Source: Desulfobacteraceae bacterium UBA2230 (GTDB lineage Bacteria; Desulfobacterota; Desulfobacteria; Desulfobacterales; Desulfosarcinaceae). Taken from it: a stretch of DNA of 5,798 bases. The notes under the pieces were generated by a model, which was not told the origin of the DNA, ran no database searches, and worked only from the letters and a program-made list of their open reading frames with translations. Shown piece by piece: positions 1-4,934 of this stretch. Location of the stretch: contig DDYQ01000050.1 of assembly GCA_002348005.1 (NCBI GenBank), forward strand, positions 1 to 5,798. Reading direction: 5' to 3'. The first letter of the stretch is position 1. Every line of letters begins with the position of its first letter. The translations under genes were made by a program, and so were the position numbers.

Positions 1-1
1 G

Positions 2-469
2 GGGCCTTTCATCGACGCCTTGCTGTTCAGCCTCGAGCGTCTGGTGTCGGTAGCCGAGCGCCACGGCGTTACACTGGTCCTCGAGAACCGCTTCCATTAT
101 CACGAGCTGCCCGGCTACGACGACTTTGAGTCGATCTTGAGGTGCTTTGACGGGGCTCCCCGAGGATACTGGCACGATACGGGCCATGCCCACGCTCAGC
201 AGATGCTCGGTGTCGCAACCCAAGCCGAGTGGCTGAAGCGCTATGAATCGCATCTGAGAGGATTTCACCTGCACGATTCGCGCGGTTTCGATGACCACCT
301 GCCTCCGGGGGAGGGCGATATCGACTGGAACGGAGTGCGTCCCTATTTCGTACCGGAACGGCCGTTGGTACTGGAGTTAGCGCCGGGTACAGCCCCGGAT
401 CAGATATGCCGTGCAGTCGAATTTGTGCGGGACCTCTTATCCGGAAAAAATGAGGTGCCACCCAGCTAA
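2..469 (+). CDS. Sugar phosphate isomerase/epimerase-like TIM-barrel protein (AP endonuclease family 2 fold), 5'-truncated
   Basis: The reading frame is open from base 2 at the window edge to a TAA at 467-469, giving 155 C-terminal residues. Family members are usually about 260-290 residues, so roughly 100-130 N-terminal residues lie outside. The metal-site pattern of the xylose-isomerase-like/endonuclease IV-like TIM barrel is visible: Glu28 in LVLEN, Asp59 and His62 in WHDTGHAH, His89/His91/Asp92 in FHLHDSRG, the GEGDIDW segment at 103-109, and Glu125 in LVLEL. Known relatives are cytoplasmic, metal-dependent sugar or sugar-phosphate isomerases and epimerases; some are DNA-repair endonucleases. 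The exact substrate cannot be told. A TTG at 20-22 is in frame, but family homology continues upstream of it, so it is not the true start. The gene lies 71 nt before rplM on the same strand with no convincing terminator between. Confident of the fold, not of the reaction. Confidence 0.8.
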   Translation, partial: GPFIDALLFSLERLVSVAERHGVTLVLENRFHYHELPGYDDFESILRCFDGAPRGYWHDTGHAHAQQMLGVATQAEWLKRYESHLRGFHLHDSRGFDDHLPPGEGDIDWNGVRPYFVPERPLVLELAPGTAPDQICRAVEFVRDLLSGKNEVPPS

Positions 470-476
470 TTTTCAC

Positions 477-505
477 TTGACTCACCGATTAAATTCATTT
501 AGTAA
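477..505 (+). promoter_or_regulatory. Candidate sigma70-type promoter for rplM-rpsI
   Basis: A good -35 box TTGACT lies at 477-482, just after the stop of the preceding gene. The -10 is weak: TTTAGT at 498-503 (15-bp spacer, 4 of 6 matches) or TAGTAA at 500-505 (17-bp spacer, 3 of 6). Transcription would begin near 510, leaving a leader of about 30 nt before the GTG start. The position suits a ribosomal protein operon promoter, but the -10 is too poor to be sure, and read-through from upstream is possible. Confidence 0.35.
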
Positions 506-527
506 TTCCCGATTCTGAACCAGGAAC

Positions 528-533
528 AGGGAG
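528..533 (+). promoter_or_regulatory. Shine-Dalgarno site fixing the GTG start of rplM
   Basis: AGGGAG sits 7 nt before the GTG at 541. There is no other ATG, GTG or TTG in this frame between the upstream stop codon at 490-492 and 541, so the site and the frame together select the GTG. Confidence 0.7.
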
Positions 534-540
534 CGCGAAC

Positions 541-975
541 GTGAAGAAGTATACCTATAATGCCAAGAATTCCGATAATCCGGGCAAATGGTGGGTTGTC
601 GATGCCGATGGCGCTATACTGGGCCGACTGGCGACGGAGATCGCATCACGCCTGCGAGGCAAACATAATCCTTTGTTTACGCCGCATGTGGATATGGGCG
701 ATTCGGTGGTGGTCATCAACGCCGCTAAAATCAAACTCACCGGCCGCAAATGGGAACAGAAAATGTACTATCGCCACAGCGGCTATATCGGCGGTCTAAA
801 GACGACTTCGGCACGCCACATGAAGGAAAGAAAACCGGAAGAATTGATCACGCATGCCGTACGCGGGATGCTGCCCAAGACTCGATTGGGGCGCAAACTG
901 GCCACCAAACTGAGGGTCTATGCCGGGGCCGAGCATCCGCACGAGGCACAGCAGCCGGAAACGATGACGCTCTAA
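541..975 (+). CDS. rplM: 50S ribosomal protein L13
   Basis: This 144-residue protein is full length for L13 (about 142 in E. coli), an early-assembling large-subunit protein that binds 23S rRNA. Diagnostic segments are visible: [16 protein letters not shown] at 17-32, [16 protein letters not shown] at 39-54, the [12 protein letters not shown] strand at 57-68, [13 protein letters not shown] at 75-87, and the family signature starting at [15 protein letters not shown] (106-120) and running into [14 protein letters not shown] (126-139). It starts with GTG; the initiator is backed by an AGGGAG site 7 nt upstream and by an in-frame stop at 490-492. It is followed 31 nt later by rpsI, the conserved bacterial order, and the two are almost certainly co-transcribed. 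The opening MKKYTY and the general wording recall Desulfobacterota L13 proteins, which is a memory-based impression. E. coli L13 represses its own operon, but no matching leader structure could be recognised here. Confidence 0.98.
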   Translation: MKKYTYNAKNSDNPGKWWVVDADGAILGRLATEIASRLRGKHNPLFTPHVDMGDSVVVINAAKIKLTGRKWEQKMYYRHSGYIGGLKTTSARHMKERKPEELITHAVRGMLPKTRLGRKLATKLRVYAGAEHPHEAQQPETMTL

Positions 976-997
976 AGTAAACAACGCATAGCATTTC

Positions 998-1002
998 GGG
1001 GA
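998..1002 (+). promoter_or_regulatory. Weak Shine-Dalgarno site of rpsI
   Basis: GGGGA lies only 4 nt before the ATG at 1007, a short spacing. An in-frame TAG at 989-991 rules out any earlier start, so the ATG is right despite the modest site. Coupling to translation of rplM, which ends 31 nt upstream, may help initiation. Confidence 0.5.
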
Positions 1003-1006
1003 TATT

Positions 1007-1402
1007 ATGCCACAGCAAACGACCTATTACGCAACCGGAAAACGCAAGAATGCCATCGCCAGAACCTGGATCACACCAGGCAAGGGTGAAATATCGATCA
1101 ATGGCCGAACTCTGGATGACTATTTCAAAGTGTACATGGCCAAAACCATCATCACCCAACCGCTTATGCTGACCAACAACCAGGAGAAGTTCGATATCCG
1201 TATTCAGGTCATGGGCGGCGGCATCATCGGCCAGGCCGGCGCCATCCGCCACGGCATCACCAGGGCCCTGATCAGCTTTGACGAGCAGTTGCGGCCGGTT
1301 CTGAAAAAGGCGGGTTTCGTACGGCGCGATCCACGCGAAAAAGAGCGCAAGAAATATGGCCAGAAAGGCGCGCGCGCGCGCTTCCAGTTCTCAAAACGTT
1401 AA
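1007..1402 (+). CDS. rpsI: 30S ribosomal protein S9
   Basis: This 131-residue protein matches the usual length of bacterial S9 (130 in E. coli), a small-subunit head protein whose C-terminal tail reaches the P-site tRNA. The start is [14 protein letters not shown] (7-20), the S9 signature is at [19 protein letters not shown] (70-88), then [25 protein letters not shown] (95-119), and the conserved tail ends FQFSKR (126-131) with the terminal Ser-Lys-Arg. It is the second gene of the rplM-rpsI operon and is followed 21 nt later by a strong intrinsic terminator, so the operon ends here. The Gly-Ala-Arg-Ala-Arg codons near the end form an alternating GC run at 1368-1381. Residues [10 protein letters not shown] fit delta-type S9 better than the KARRRPQFSKR usual in gammaproteobacteria, as recalled from memory. 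Confidence 0.98.
   Translation: MPQQTTYYATGKRKNAIARTWITPGKGEISINGRTLDDYFKVYMAKTIITQPLMLTNNQEKFDIRIQVMGGGIIGQAGAIRHGITRALISFDEQLRPVLKKAGFVRRDPREKERKKYGQKGARARFQFSKR
1368..1381. repeat. Alternating (GC)7 run inside rpsI
   Basis: Fourteen bases of strictly alternating G and C encode part of Gly-Ala-Arg-Ala-Arg in the S9 tail. Such tracts can adopt left-handed DNA and can slip during replication. The amino acids are conserved in the family, but the choice of GCG and CGC for every codon is not forced by the protein. Confidence 0.9.
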
Positions 1403-1423
1403 TACCCGTTTCAACCAAAATTC

Positions 1424-1455
1424 AAGGGAACCTGCTCGCCAGGCTCCCTTTTTTT
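1424..1455 (+). terminator. Rho-independent terminator of the rplM-rpsI operon
   Basis: The left arm AAGGGAACCTG (1424-1434) pairs with the right arm CAGGCTCCCTT (1440-1450) over 11 positions with a single A/C mismatch, around a 5-nt loop CTCGC. The right arm runs directly into a T-tract (1449-1455). It starts 21 nt after the rpsI stop. Read from the minus strand the same stem is followed by GAATTTT, a poorer U-tract, so it may also weakly stop transcripts of the convergent peptidase gene. Confidence 0.9.
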
Positions 1456-1463
1456 ATGTGTGC

Positions 1464-1497
1464 GCAACCGTTGTCGCCACGACGGACGGTTGCTTTT
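1464..1497 (+). terminator. Second hairpin with short T-tract, possible back-up terminator
   Basis: GCAACCGT (1464-1471) and ACGGTTGC (1486-1493) are perfect 8-bp inverted repeats. Inside them GTCG (1473-1476) and CGAC (1480-1483) pair again around a CCA loop, with T1472 opposite G1484-G1485 as an internal bulge. TTTT (1494-1497) follows. It lies 9 nt beyond the T-tract of the first terminator. It could be a tandem terminator on the plus strand; on the minus strand no T-tract follows, so there it would only be an RNA 3' structure. Confidence 0.5.
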
Positions 1498-1529
1498 CAC
1501 CACAATGCGGATGTCGGCGACCCCATTTC

Positions 1530-1560
1530 GGCGCGGATGCGCACCCTGCAAAGCCGCGCC
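1530..1560. repeat. GC-rich inverted repeat downstream of the peptidase gene
   Basis: GGCGCGG (1530-1536) is the exact reverse complement of CCGCGCC (1554-1560), separated by 17 nt that contain a smaller TGC/GCA pair (1538-1540 and 1548-1550). It lies 36-66 nt past the stop codon of the minus-strand peptidase gene and has no T-tract on either side. It may be a 3'-end stabilising hairpin for that transcript, or chance in GC-rich DNA. Confidence 0.35.
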
Positions 1561-1595
1561 CTGCGGAAACTTTGCCGATCACTTGCCACTGACGG

Positions 1596-2804
1596 TCAGA
1601 CGGTTCGGATTACGTGAATGTCGGCAGGATAACGGGTGAGTGCTTCGAGTCCGTTGGGTGTAACCACATGTGAGTTCTCGATACCCACCACCCCCTGCTC
1701 CGGAAATATGACCTTGGGCTCCAGAGCGATGACCATACCTTCCACAAGGCGCATCTCCTGTCCCTGGGCCAGAAAGGGGAATTCATCCAACTCCAATCCG
1801 ATGCCATGTCCGACGAAGCGGATGCGCTCCGGCCCGAAGCCCATGAAGTGATCGCCCCATCCAGCTTCGGCGGCCATGGCGACGGCGCGATCGTAAACCT
1901 CACCGGCTTCCATTCCCGGCCGGACCATCGACTTGATCCGAGTCTCGATGCTCAACATGGCCGCGTGCGCGGCCATCAGGTTGTCCGGCAGATCACCTAT
2001 GCTGAAAATCCGCGTATGATCGGCGATATAGCCCTTATAGGCGAACACATAATCGACCAGGATCGGTTGGTGGGGGCGGAGACGGTTAAAACCGGCGCCT
2101 TGGGCCACCGCGGGGCTGGTGGCGCTGCCGCCGGTGGGGGAAGCGAGGTAGCTGGGCACTGCCGCCGAAGGCCCGCACATCAAGTGGCCATAAAAGAGTT
2201 CATTGCCCCATAGCCGCATGCGCACGACGCCCTGATGCCCCAACTCGCGGGCGAACCCTTCCAGTTGGCCGGCCAAAGCGATTTCGGAGATTCCCTCACG
2301 CAGCAATTCGGGTACATGGCCGGCCACTTGATCCGCAAGCCCGGCGGCCTGGGCGATAATCTCCAGTTCATACTCGGATTTCACCGACCTGAGCGTGCGC
2401 ACAGAAGTCGATATGTCCACCAGTTGGACGCCCTCGAACAACTGGCTGTACATGAGGTAAAGGTTGGCCGGCAGGACATCCAGCTCCAGACCGAGACGCC
2501 TCGGTTTGCGGATGCCGTAATCCTTGAGCAGCGAGGGTATCTTTCGAGGGCTCGAAAACGGAATGATCCGATTCAGGGGCGACTCGGCCTGGGCACGTTC
2601 GAAACTTTTGCGGGCCATCAGCAGGGCCGGTCCATCGGCGGGCACATAAAGATGACTTTGTTGAATGGTCCCGCTGAAATAGAAAAGATCGACCGGCTGC
2701 AGGATCAGGGCACCGTCCAGTTCCTGCTGCCGAAGGACGGTCTGGAGGCGATCGATGCGGATATTGATCTCTTCGGCCGGTGTATTAGCATCAGTTTCAA
2801 ACAT
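1596..2804 (-). CDS. M24-family metallopeptidase (Xaa-Pro peptidase / prolidase-like)
   Basis: The 402-residue protein has the two-domain layout of creatinase/prolidase enzymes: an N-terminal domain (about 15-135, with DGALILQPVDLFYFSG at 30-45) and a C-terminal pita-bread catalytic domain (about 145-395). All five expected metal ligands are seen: Asp251 (ILVDYVF), Asp262 (IADHTR), His333 (FVGHGIGLELDE), Glu362 (MVIALEPK) and Glu376 (VGIENSHVV). Known relatives (PepP, PepQ) are cytoplasmic dimetal enzymes that cleave Xaa-Pro bonds. No signal peptide is present. Seven residues after His333, where PepP-type enzymes have a catalytic His, there is Asp340. I recall similar LELDE sequences in other M24 proteins, so this may mark a subfamily. 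The segment GHLMCGPSAAVPSYLASPTGG (206-226) differs from the PepQ pattern. The ATG at 2804 has a strong AAGAGGT site 6 nt upstream and a good promoter. Divergent from yejAB. Exact substrate is uncertain. Confidence 0.9.
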   Translation of the reverse strand: MFETDANTPAEEINIRIDRLQTVLRQQELDGALILQPVDLFYFSGTIQQSHLYVPADGPALLMARKSFERAQAESPLNRIIPFSSPRKIPSLLKDYGIRKPRRLGLELDVLPANLYLMYSQLFEGVQLVDISTSVRTLRSVKSEYELEIIAQAAGLADQVAGHVPELLREGISEIALAGQLEGFARELGHQGVVRMRLWGNELFYGHLMCGPSAAVPSYLASPTGGSATSPAVAQGAGFNRLRPHQPILVDYVFAYKGYIADHTRIFSIGDLPDNLMAAHAAMLSIETRIKSMVRPGMEAGEVYDRAVAMAAEAGWGDHFMGFGPERIRFVGHGIGLELDEFPFLAQGQEMRLVEGMVIALEPKVIFPEQGVVGIENSHVVTPNGLEALTRYPADIHVIRTV

Positions 2805-2810
2805 ATATTC

Positions 2811-2817
2811 ACCTCTT
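2811..2817 (-). promoter_or_regulatory. Strong Shine-Dalgarno site of the M24 peptidase
   Basis: On the minus strand AAGAGGT lies 6 nt before the ATG at 2804. It confirms that start. Confidence 0.75.
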
Positions 2818-2859
2818 ACCTTGCACTCGACTGAAATTGCGGCAGGTTGGGATAACTGC

Positions 2860-2878
2860 AGCAGGAATATGCCCTGCT
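2860..2878. promoter_or_regulatory. Candidate operator: 6-bp dyad over the peptidase -10 box
   Basis: AGCAGG (2860-2865) and CCTGCT (2873-2878) are perfect inverted repeats with a 7-nt spacer, 13 bp between matching points. The spacer contains most of the -10 box of the minus-strand promoter. A bound dimer here would block RNA polymerase. No regulator gene is in the window. Confidence 0.4.
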
Positions 2879-2893
2879 TTGAAAAAATGTCAA
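2866..2893 (-). promoter_or_regulatory. Sigma70-type promoter of the M24 peptidase gene
   Basis: Read on the minus strand, a perfect -35 box TTGACA (2893-2888) is followed after 16 bp by CATATT (2871-2866, 4 of 6 matches to TATAAT). A 17-bp alternative is ATATTC (2870-2865). Transcription would begin near 2859, giving a leader of about 55 nt. A dyad (2860-2878) covers the -10 and suggests repressor control. Confidence 0.65.
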
Positions 2894-2921
2894 GGACTGT
2901 TGCGGTTTAGTTCGGAAGCTA

Positions 2922-2950
2922 TTGATATTTGGACAAATTTCAGGTAAACA
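2922..2950 (+). promoter_or_regulatory. Weak candidate promoter for yejAB
   Basis: TTGATA (2922-2927, 5 of 6 to the -35 consensus) and TAAACA (2945-2950, 3 of 6 to the -10) are 17 bp apart. Transcription would begin near 2957, leaving a leader of about 120 nt. The spacer coincides with a 20-bp dyad. No better plus-strand pair was found closer to yejA, but the -10 is poor, so a non-sigma70 or activated promoter is possible. Confidence 0.25.
2923..2942. promoter_or_regulatory. Candidate operator: 20-bp imperfect palindrome in the divergent region
   Basis: TGATATTTG (2923-2931) pairs with CAAATTTCA (2934-2942) at 8 of 9 positions around a GA centre; only T2926/T2939 fails. The size is that of a typical dimeric transcription factor site. 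It lies roughly midway between the two divergent genes, about 30 bp upstream of the peptidase -35 and inside the spacer of the weak yejA promoter candidate, so it could serve either or both. Confidence 0.45.
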
Positions 2951-3060
2951 GGGCAAAAAAACTTGAGCTGCGGGTTTAGACCCATATCCGAGTCGTCTGA
3001 TAAAGCGTTTTATATCCCGTACGGTTGCAGTCACTATCGGTTGCTAAGCCTGTATATCAC

Positions 3061-3067
3061 AAAAGGA
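3061..3067 (+). promoter_or_regulatory. Shine-Dalgarno site of yejA
   Basis: AAAAGGA lies 10 nt before the ATG at 3078. An in-frame TAA at 3045-3047 excludes earlier starts except rare codons, and the signal-peptide-like N-terminus supports the ATG. Confidence 0.6.
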
Positions 3068-3077
3068 CTGTGTAACG

Positions 3078-4925
3078 ATGAAGTATCTGGCAGCGCTCGC
3101 GGCAGCGCTCTTCAGCACAGGGTTTTGCGGAGTTGACCATGCGGTAAGCGAAGTGAAGGGAAATCCGGTTACGATTTCCCACGCGATTGCCATGAATGGA
3201 GAACCGAAATACGGACCTGAGTTCGAACACTTCGAATACGCCAATCCTCAAGCTCCCAAGGAAGGTTTGCTGCGTCAAGCCGCGATCGGAACCTTTGACT
3301 CGCTCAACGGGTTTGTCGCCAAAGGCAATCCGGCCGAGGGTCTGGAGGCGATCTACGATACCCTGATGGTGGGTTCGGGTGACGAACCATTCACCCAATA
3401 CGGCCTGGTCGCCGAAAAGATCGAGTATCCCGCGGACCGCTCCTGGGTCATCTTTCACATCAACCCAAAGGCCCGCTTCCAAGACGGAACTCCGGTCAAG
3501 GCGTCGGACGTGGCGTTTACCTTCAAAACCTTGGTGGATAAAGGTTCACCCCTTTACGCGCGCTACTACGCCGACATCACCGACGTCAGTGTTCTGGATG
3601 CGGAGCGGGTCAAGTTCAGCTTCGGCGGTACGACCAACCGTGAACTGCCGCTGATTCTCGGCCAGTTGGCGGTCCTGCCCGAACACTATTGGCGTGAACG
3701 GGATTTCAGCCAGACGACGCTGGAGGCGCCGCTGGGCTCCGGTCCCTATCAGGTGGTGCGCCTCGATCAGGGACGCTCGATCACCTATGCCCGGAACGAT
3801 GACTACTGGGCCCGTGACCTGCCGGTCAACCGCGGGCGCTTCAATTTCAGACGTATCCGTTATGACTATTACGGCGACGCCACGGTGGCATTGGCGGCAT
3901 TCAAAAGCGGGGAATACGATTTTCGTCAGGAAAACATCGCCAAGCAGTGGGCCACGGCCTATGTGGGACCGCCATTCGACCAGGGGTTGATCAAAAAGGA
4001 AACCATCGAACACGATATCCCCGCTGGCATGCAATGCTTTGCAATGAACCAGCGCCGTCCTCTGTTCGGCGATCGACGGGTACGCAATGCGCTGGCCCAC
4101 GCTTTCGATTTTGAGTGGACCAACCAGCACCTTTTCTATGGTATGTACGAGCGCACGGACTCTTATTTCGAAAATTCCGAGATGGAGGCGGTCGGTCCGC
4201 CTTCCCCGGCGGAATTGGAGATTCTGGAGCCGCTGCGCGAACACCTCTGGCCTGAAGTGTATTCACAGGATTACACCCCTCCCTCCACGGAAGGCGAACA
4301 CGGTCTGCGCAGCAACCTGCGAAAGGCGCTGGATCTTCTCGGCGAGGCCGGGTGGCAGGTCAGGGACGGGGCCCTGCGCGACAGCGACGGCACTCCCTTT
4401 GTTTTTGAAATTCTGCTGCAGCAACCCTCATTCGAGCGCGTGGTGCTGCCCTATGTCGCCAACCTGAAGCGGCTGGGAATCGGCACCAACGTTCGTGTCG
4501 TAGACAGCTCCCAGTATATCAACCGCCTGCGCAGTTTCGATTTCGACATGATCGTGGCATCGTTCGGCCAATCGCTTTCGCCAGGCAACGAACAGCGCTG
4601 GTATTGGCATTCCGAGGCCGCCCAGGTGCCCGGCACCCGCAATTACGCCGGTATCCGGAACGAGGCGATCGATAAATTGGTGGAGTTGATCATTACCGCT
4701 GAAACGCGTGAAGACCTGGTAACCCGCTGCAAGGCCCTCGACCGTGCGCTGCTCTGGGGCCACTACGTCATCCCGCACTGGTATTCGGGTGTGTTCAATG
4801 TGGCCTACACGGCTAAACTGAAACACCCGTCCATCCTTCCGCCTTACACGCTGGACCTGGATACCTGGTGGATGGAAAGCGGCAAGGATATCTCCCTGTC
4901 CGCGGAACCGGAATCCAAGGAGTGA
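3078..4925 (+). CDS. yejA: YejA-type periplasmic peptide-binding protein of an ABC transporter (SBP family 5)
   Basis: This 615-residue protein (E. coli YejA is about 604) is a family 5 extracellular solute-binding protein, the group that captures oligopeptides in the periplasm for ABC import. YejA-specific wording runs through it: GEPKYGPEFEHFEYANPQAP (41-60), GTFDSLNGFVAKGNPAEG (71-88), YDTLMVGSGDEP (93-104), the family 5 signature region RFQDGTPVKASDVAFTF (133-149), PLGSGPY (218-224), FDFEWTNQHLFYGMY (343-357) and SLSPGNEQRW (499-508). Residues 1-22 form a short export signal with a Leu/Ala-rich core; the cleavage site is unclear, and Cys17 lacks a good lipobox. In E. coli YejABEF imports peptides, including the antibiotic microcin C; the ligand here is unknown. 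The gene is followed 9 nt later by yejB, whose ribosome-binding site overlaps its last codons, so the two form an operon. The divergent peptidase suggests peptide use. Confidence 0.93.
   Translation: MKYLAALAAALFSTGFCGVDHAVSEVKGNPVTISHAIAMNGEPKYGPEFEHFEYANPQAPKEGLLRQAAIGTFDSLNGFVAKGNPAEGLEAIYDTLMVGSGDEPFTQYGLVAEKIEYPADRSWVIFHINPKARFQDGTPVKASDVAFTFKTLVDKGSPLYARYYADITDVSVLDAERVKFSFGGTTNRELPLILGQLAVLPEHYWRERDFSQTTLEAPLGSGPYQVVRLDQGRSITYARNDDYWARDLPVNRGRFNFRRIRYDYYGDATVALAAFKSGEYDFRQENIAKQWATAYVGPPFDQGLIKKETIEHDIPAGMQCFAMNQRRPLFGDRRVRNALAHAFDFEWTNQHLFYGMYERTDSYFENSEMEAVGPPSPAELEILEPLREHLWPEVYSQDYTPPSTEGEHGLRSNLRKALDLLGEAGWQVRDGALRDSDGTPFVFEILLQQPSFERVVLPYVANLKRLGIGTNVRVVDSSQYINRLRSFDFDMIVASFGQSLSPGNEQRWYWHSEAAQVPGTRNYAGIRNEAIDKLVELIITAETREDLVTRCKALDRALLWGHYVIPHWYSGVFNVAYTAKLKHPSILPPYTLDLDTWWMESGKDISLSAEPESKE
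4917..4922 (+). promoter_or_regulatory. Shine-Dalgarno site of yejB inside the end of yejA
   Basis: AAGGAG forms the final Lys-Glu codons of yejA, directly before its TGA (4923-4925), and sits 12 nt before the yejB ATG at 4935. This layout usually means translational coupling: ribosomes finishing yejA are well placed to start yejB. The 12-nt spacing is rather long. Confidence 0.65.
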
Positions 4926-4934
4926 TCTGGAACC

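Noticed and set aside
69..485. 138-codon minus-strand open frame over the first gene
   Set aside because: Arg/Ser/Pro-rich shadow translation opposite a gene with an intact metal-site pattern.
511..540. Possible L13 autoregulatory leader before rplM
   Set aside because: The leader is about 30 nt and only a tiny bulged hairpin (about 513-526) can be drawn; nothing resembles a known L13-binding structure.
2235..2834. 199-codon plus-strand open frame opposite the start half of the peptidase gene
   Set aside because: It is antisense to a well-supported M24 gene, shows no recognisable domain, lacks a convincing ribosome-binding site, and is explained by the GC-rich codon pattern of the real gene.
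2972..2983. GGGTTTAGACCC with GGGT/ACCC arms in the divergent region
   Set aside because: Only 4-bp arms; too short to separate from chance.
2739..3353. 15-base identical string GGTCTGGAGGCGATC at 2739-2753 and 3339-3353
   Set aside because: One copy is antisense to peptidase codons and the other is in yejA coding frame; both are explained by coding sequence, and no flanking similarity exists.
3546..4244. 232-codon minus-strand open frame inside yejA
   Set aside because: Lies wholly antisense to conserved YejA sequence; the protein has no recognisable family features.
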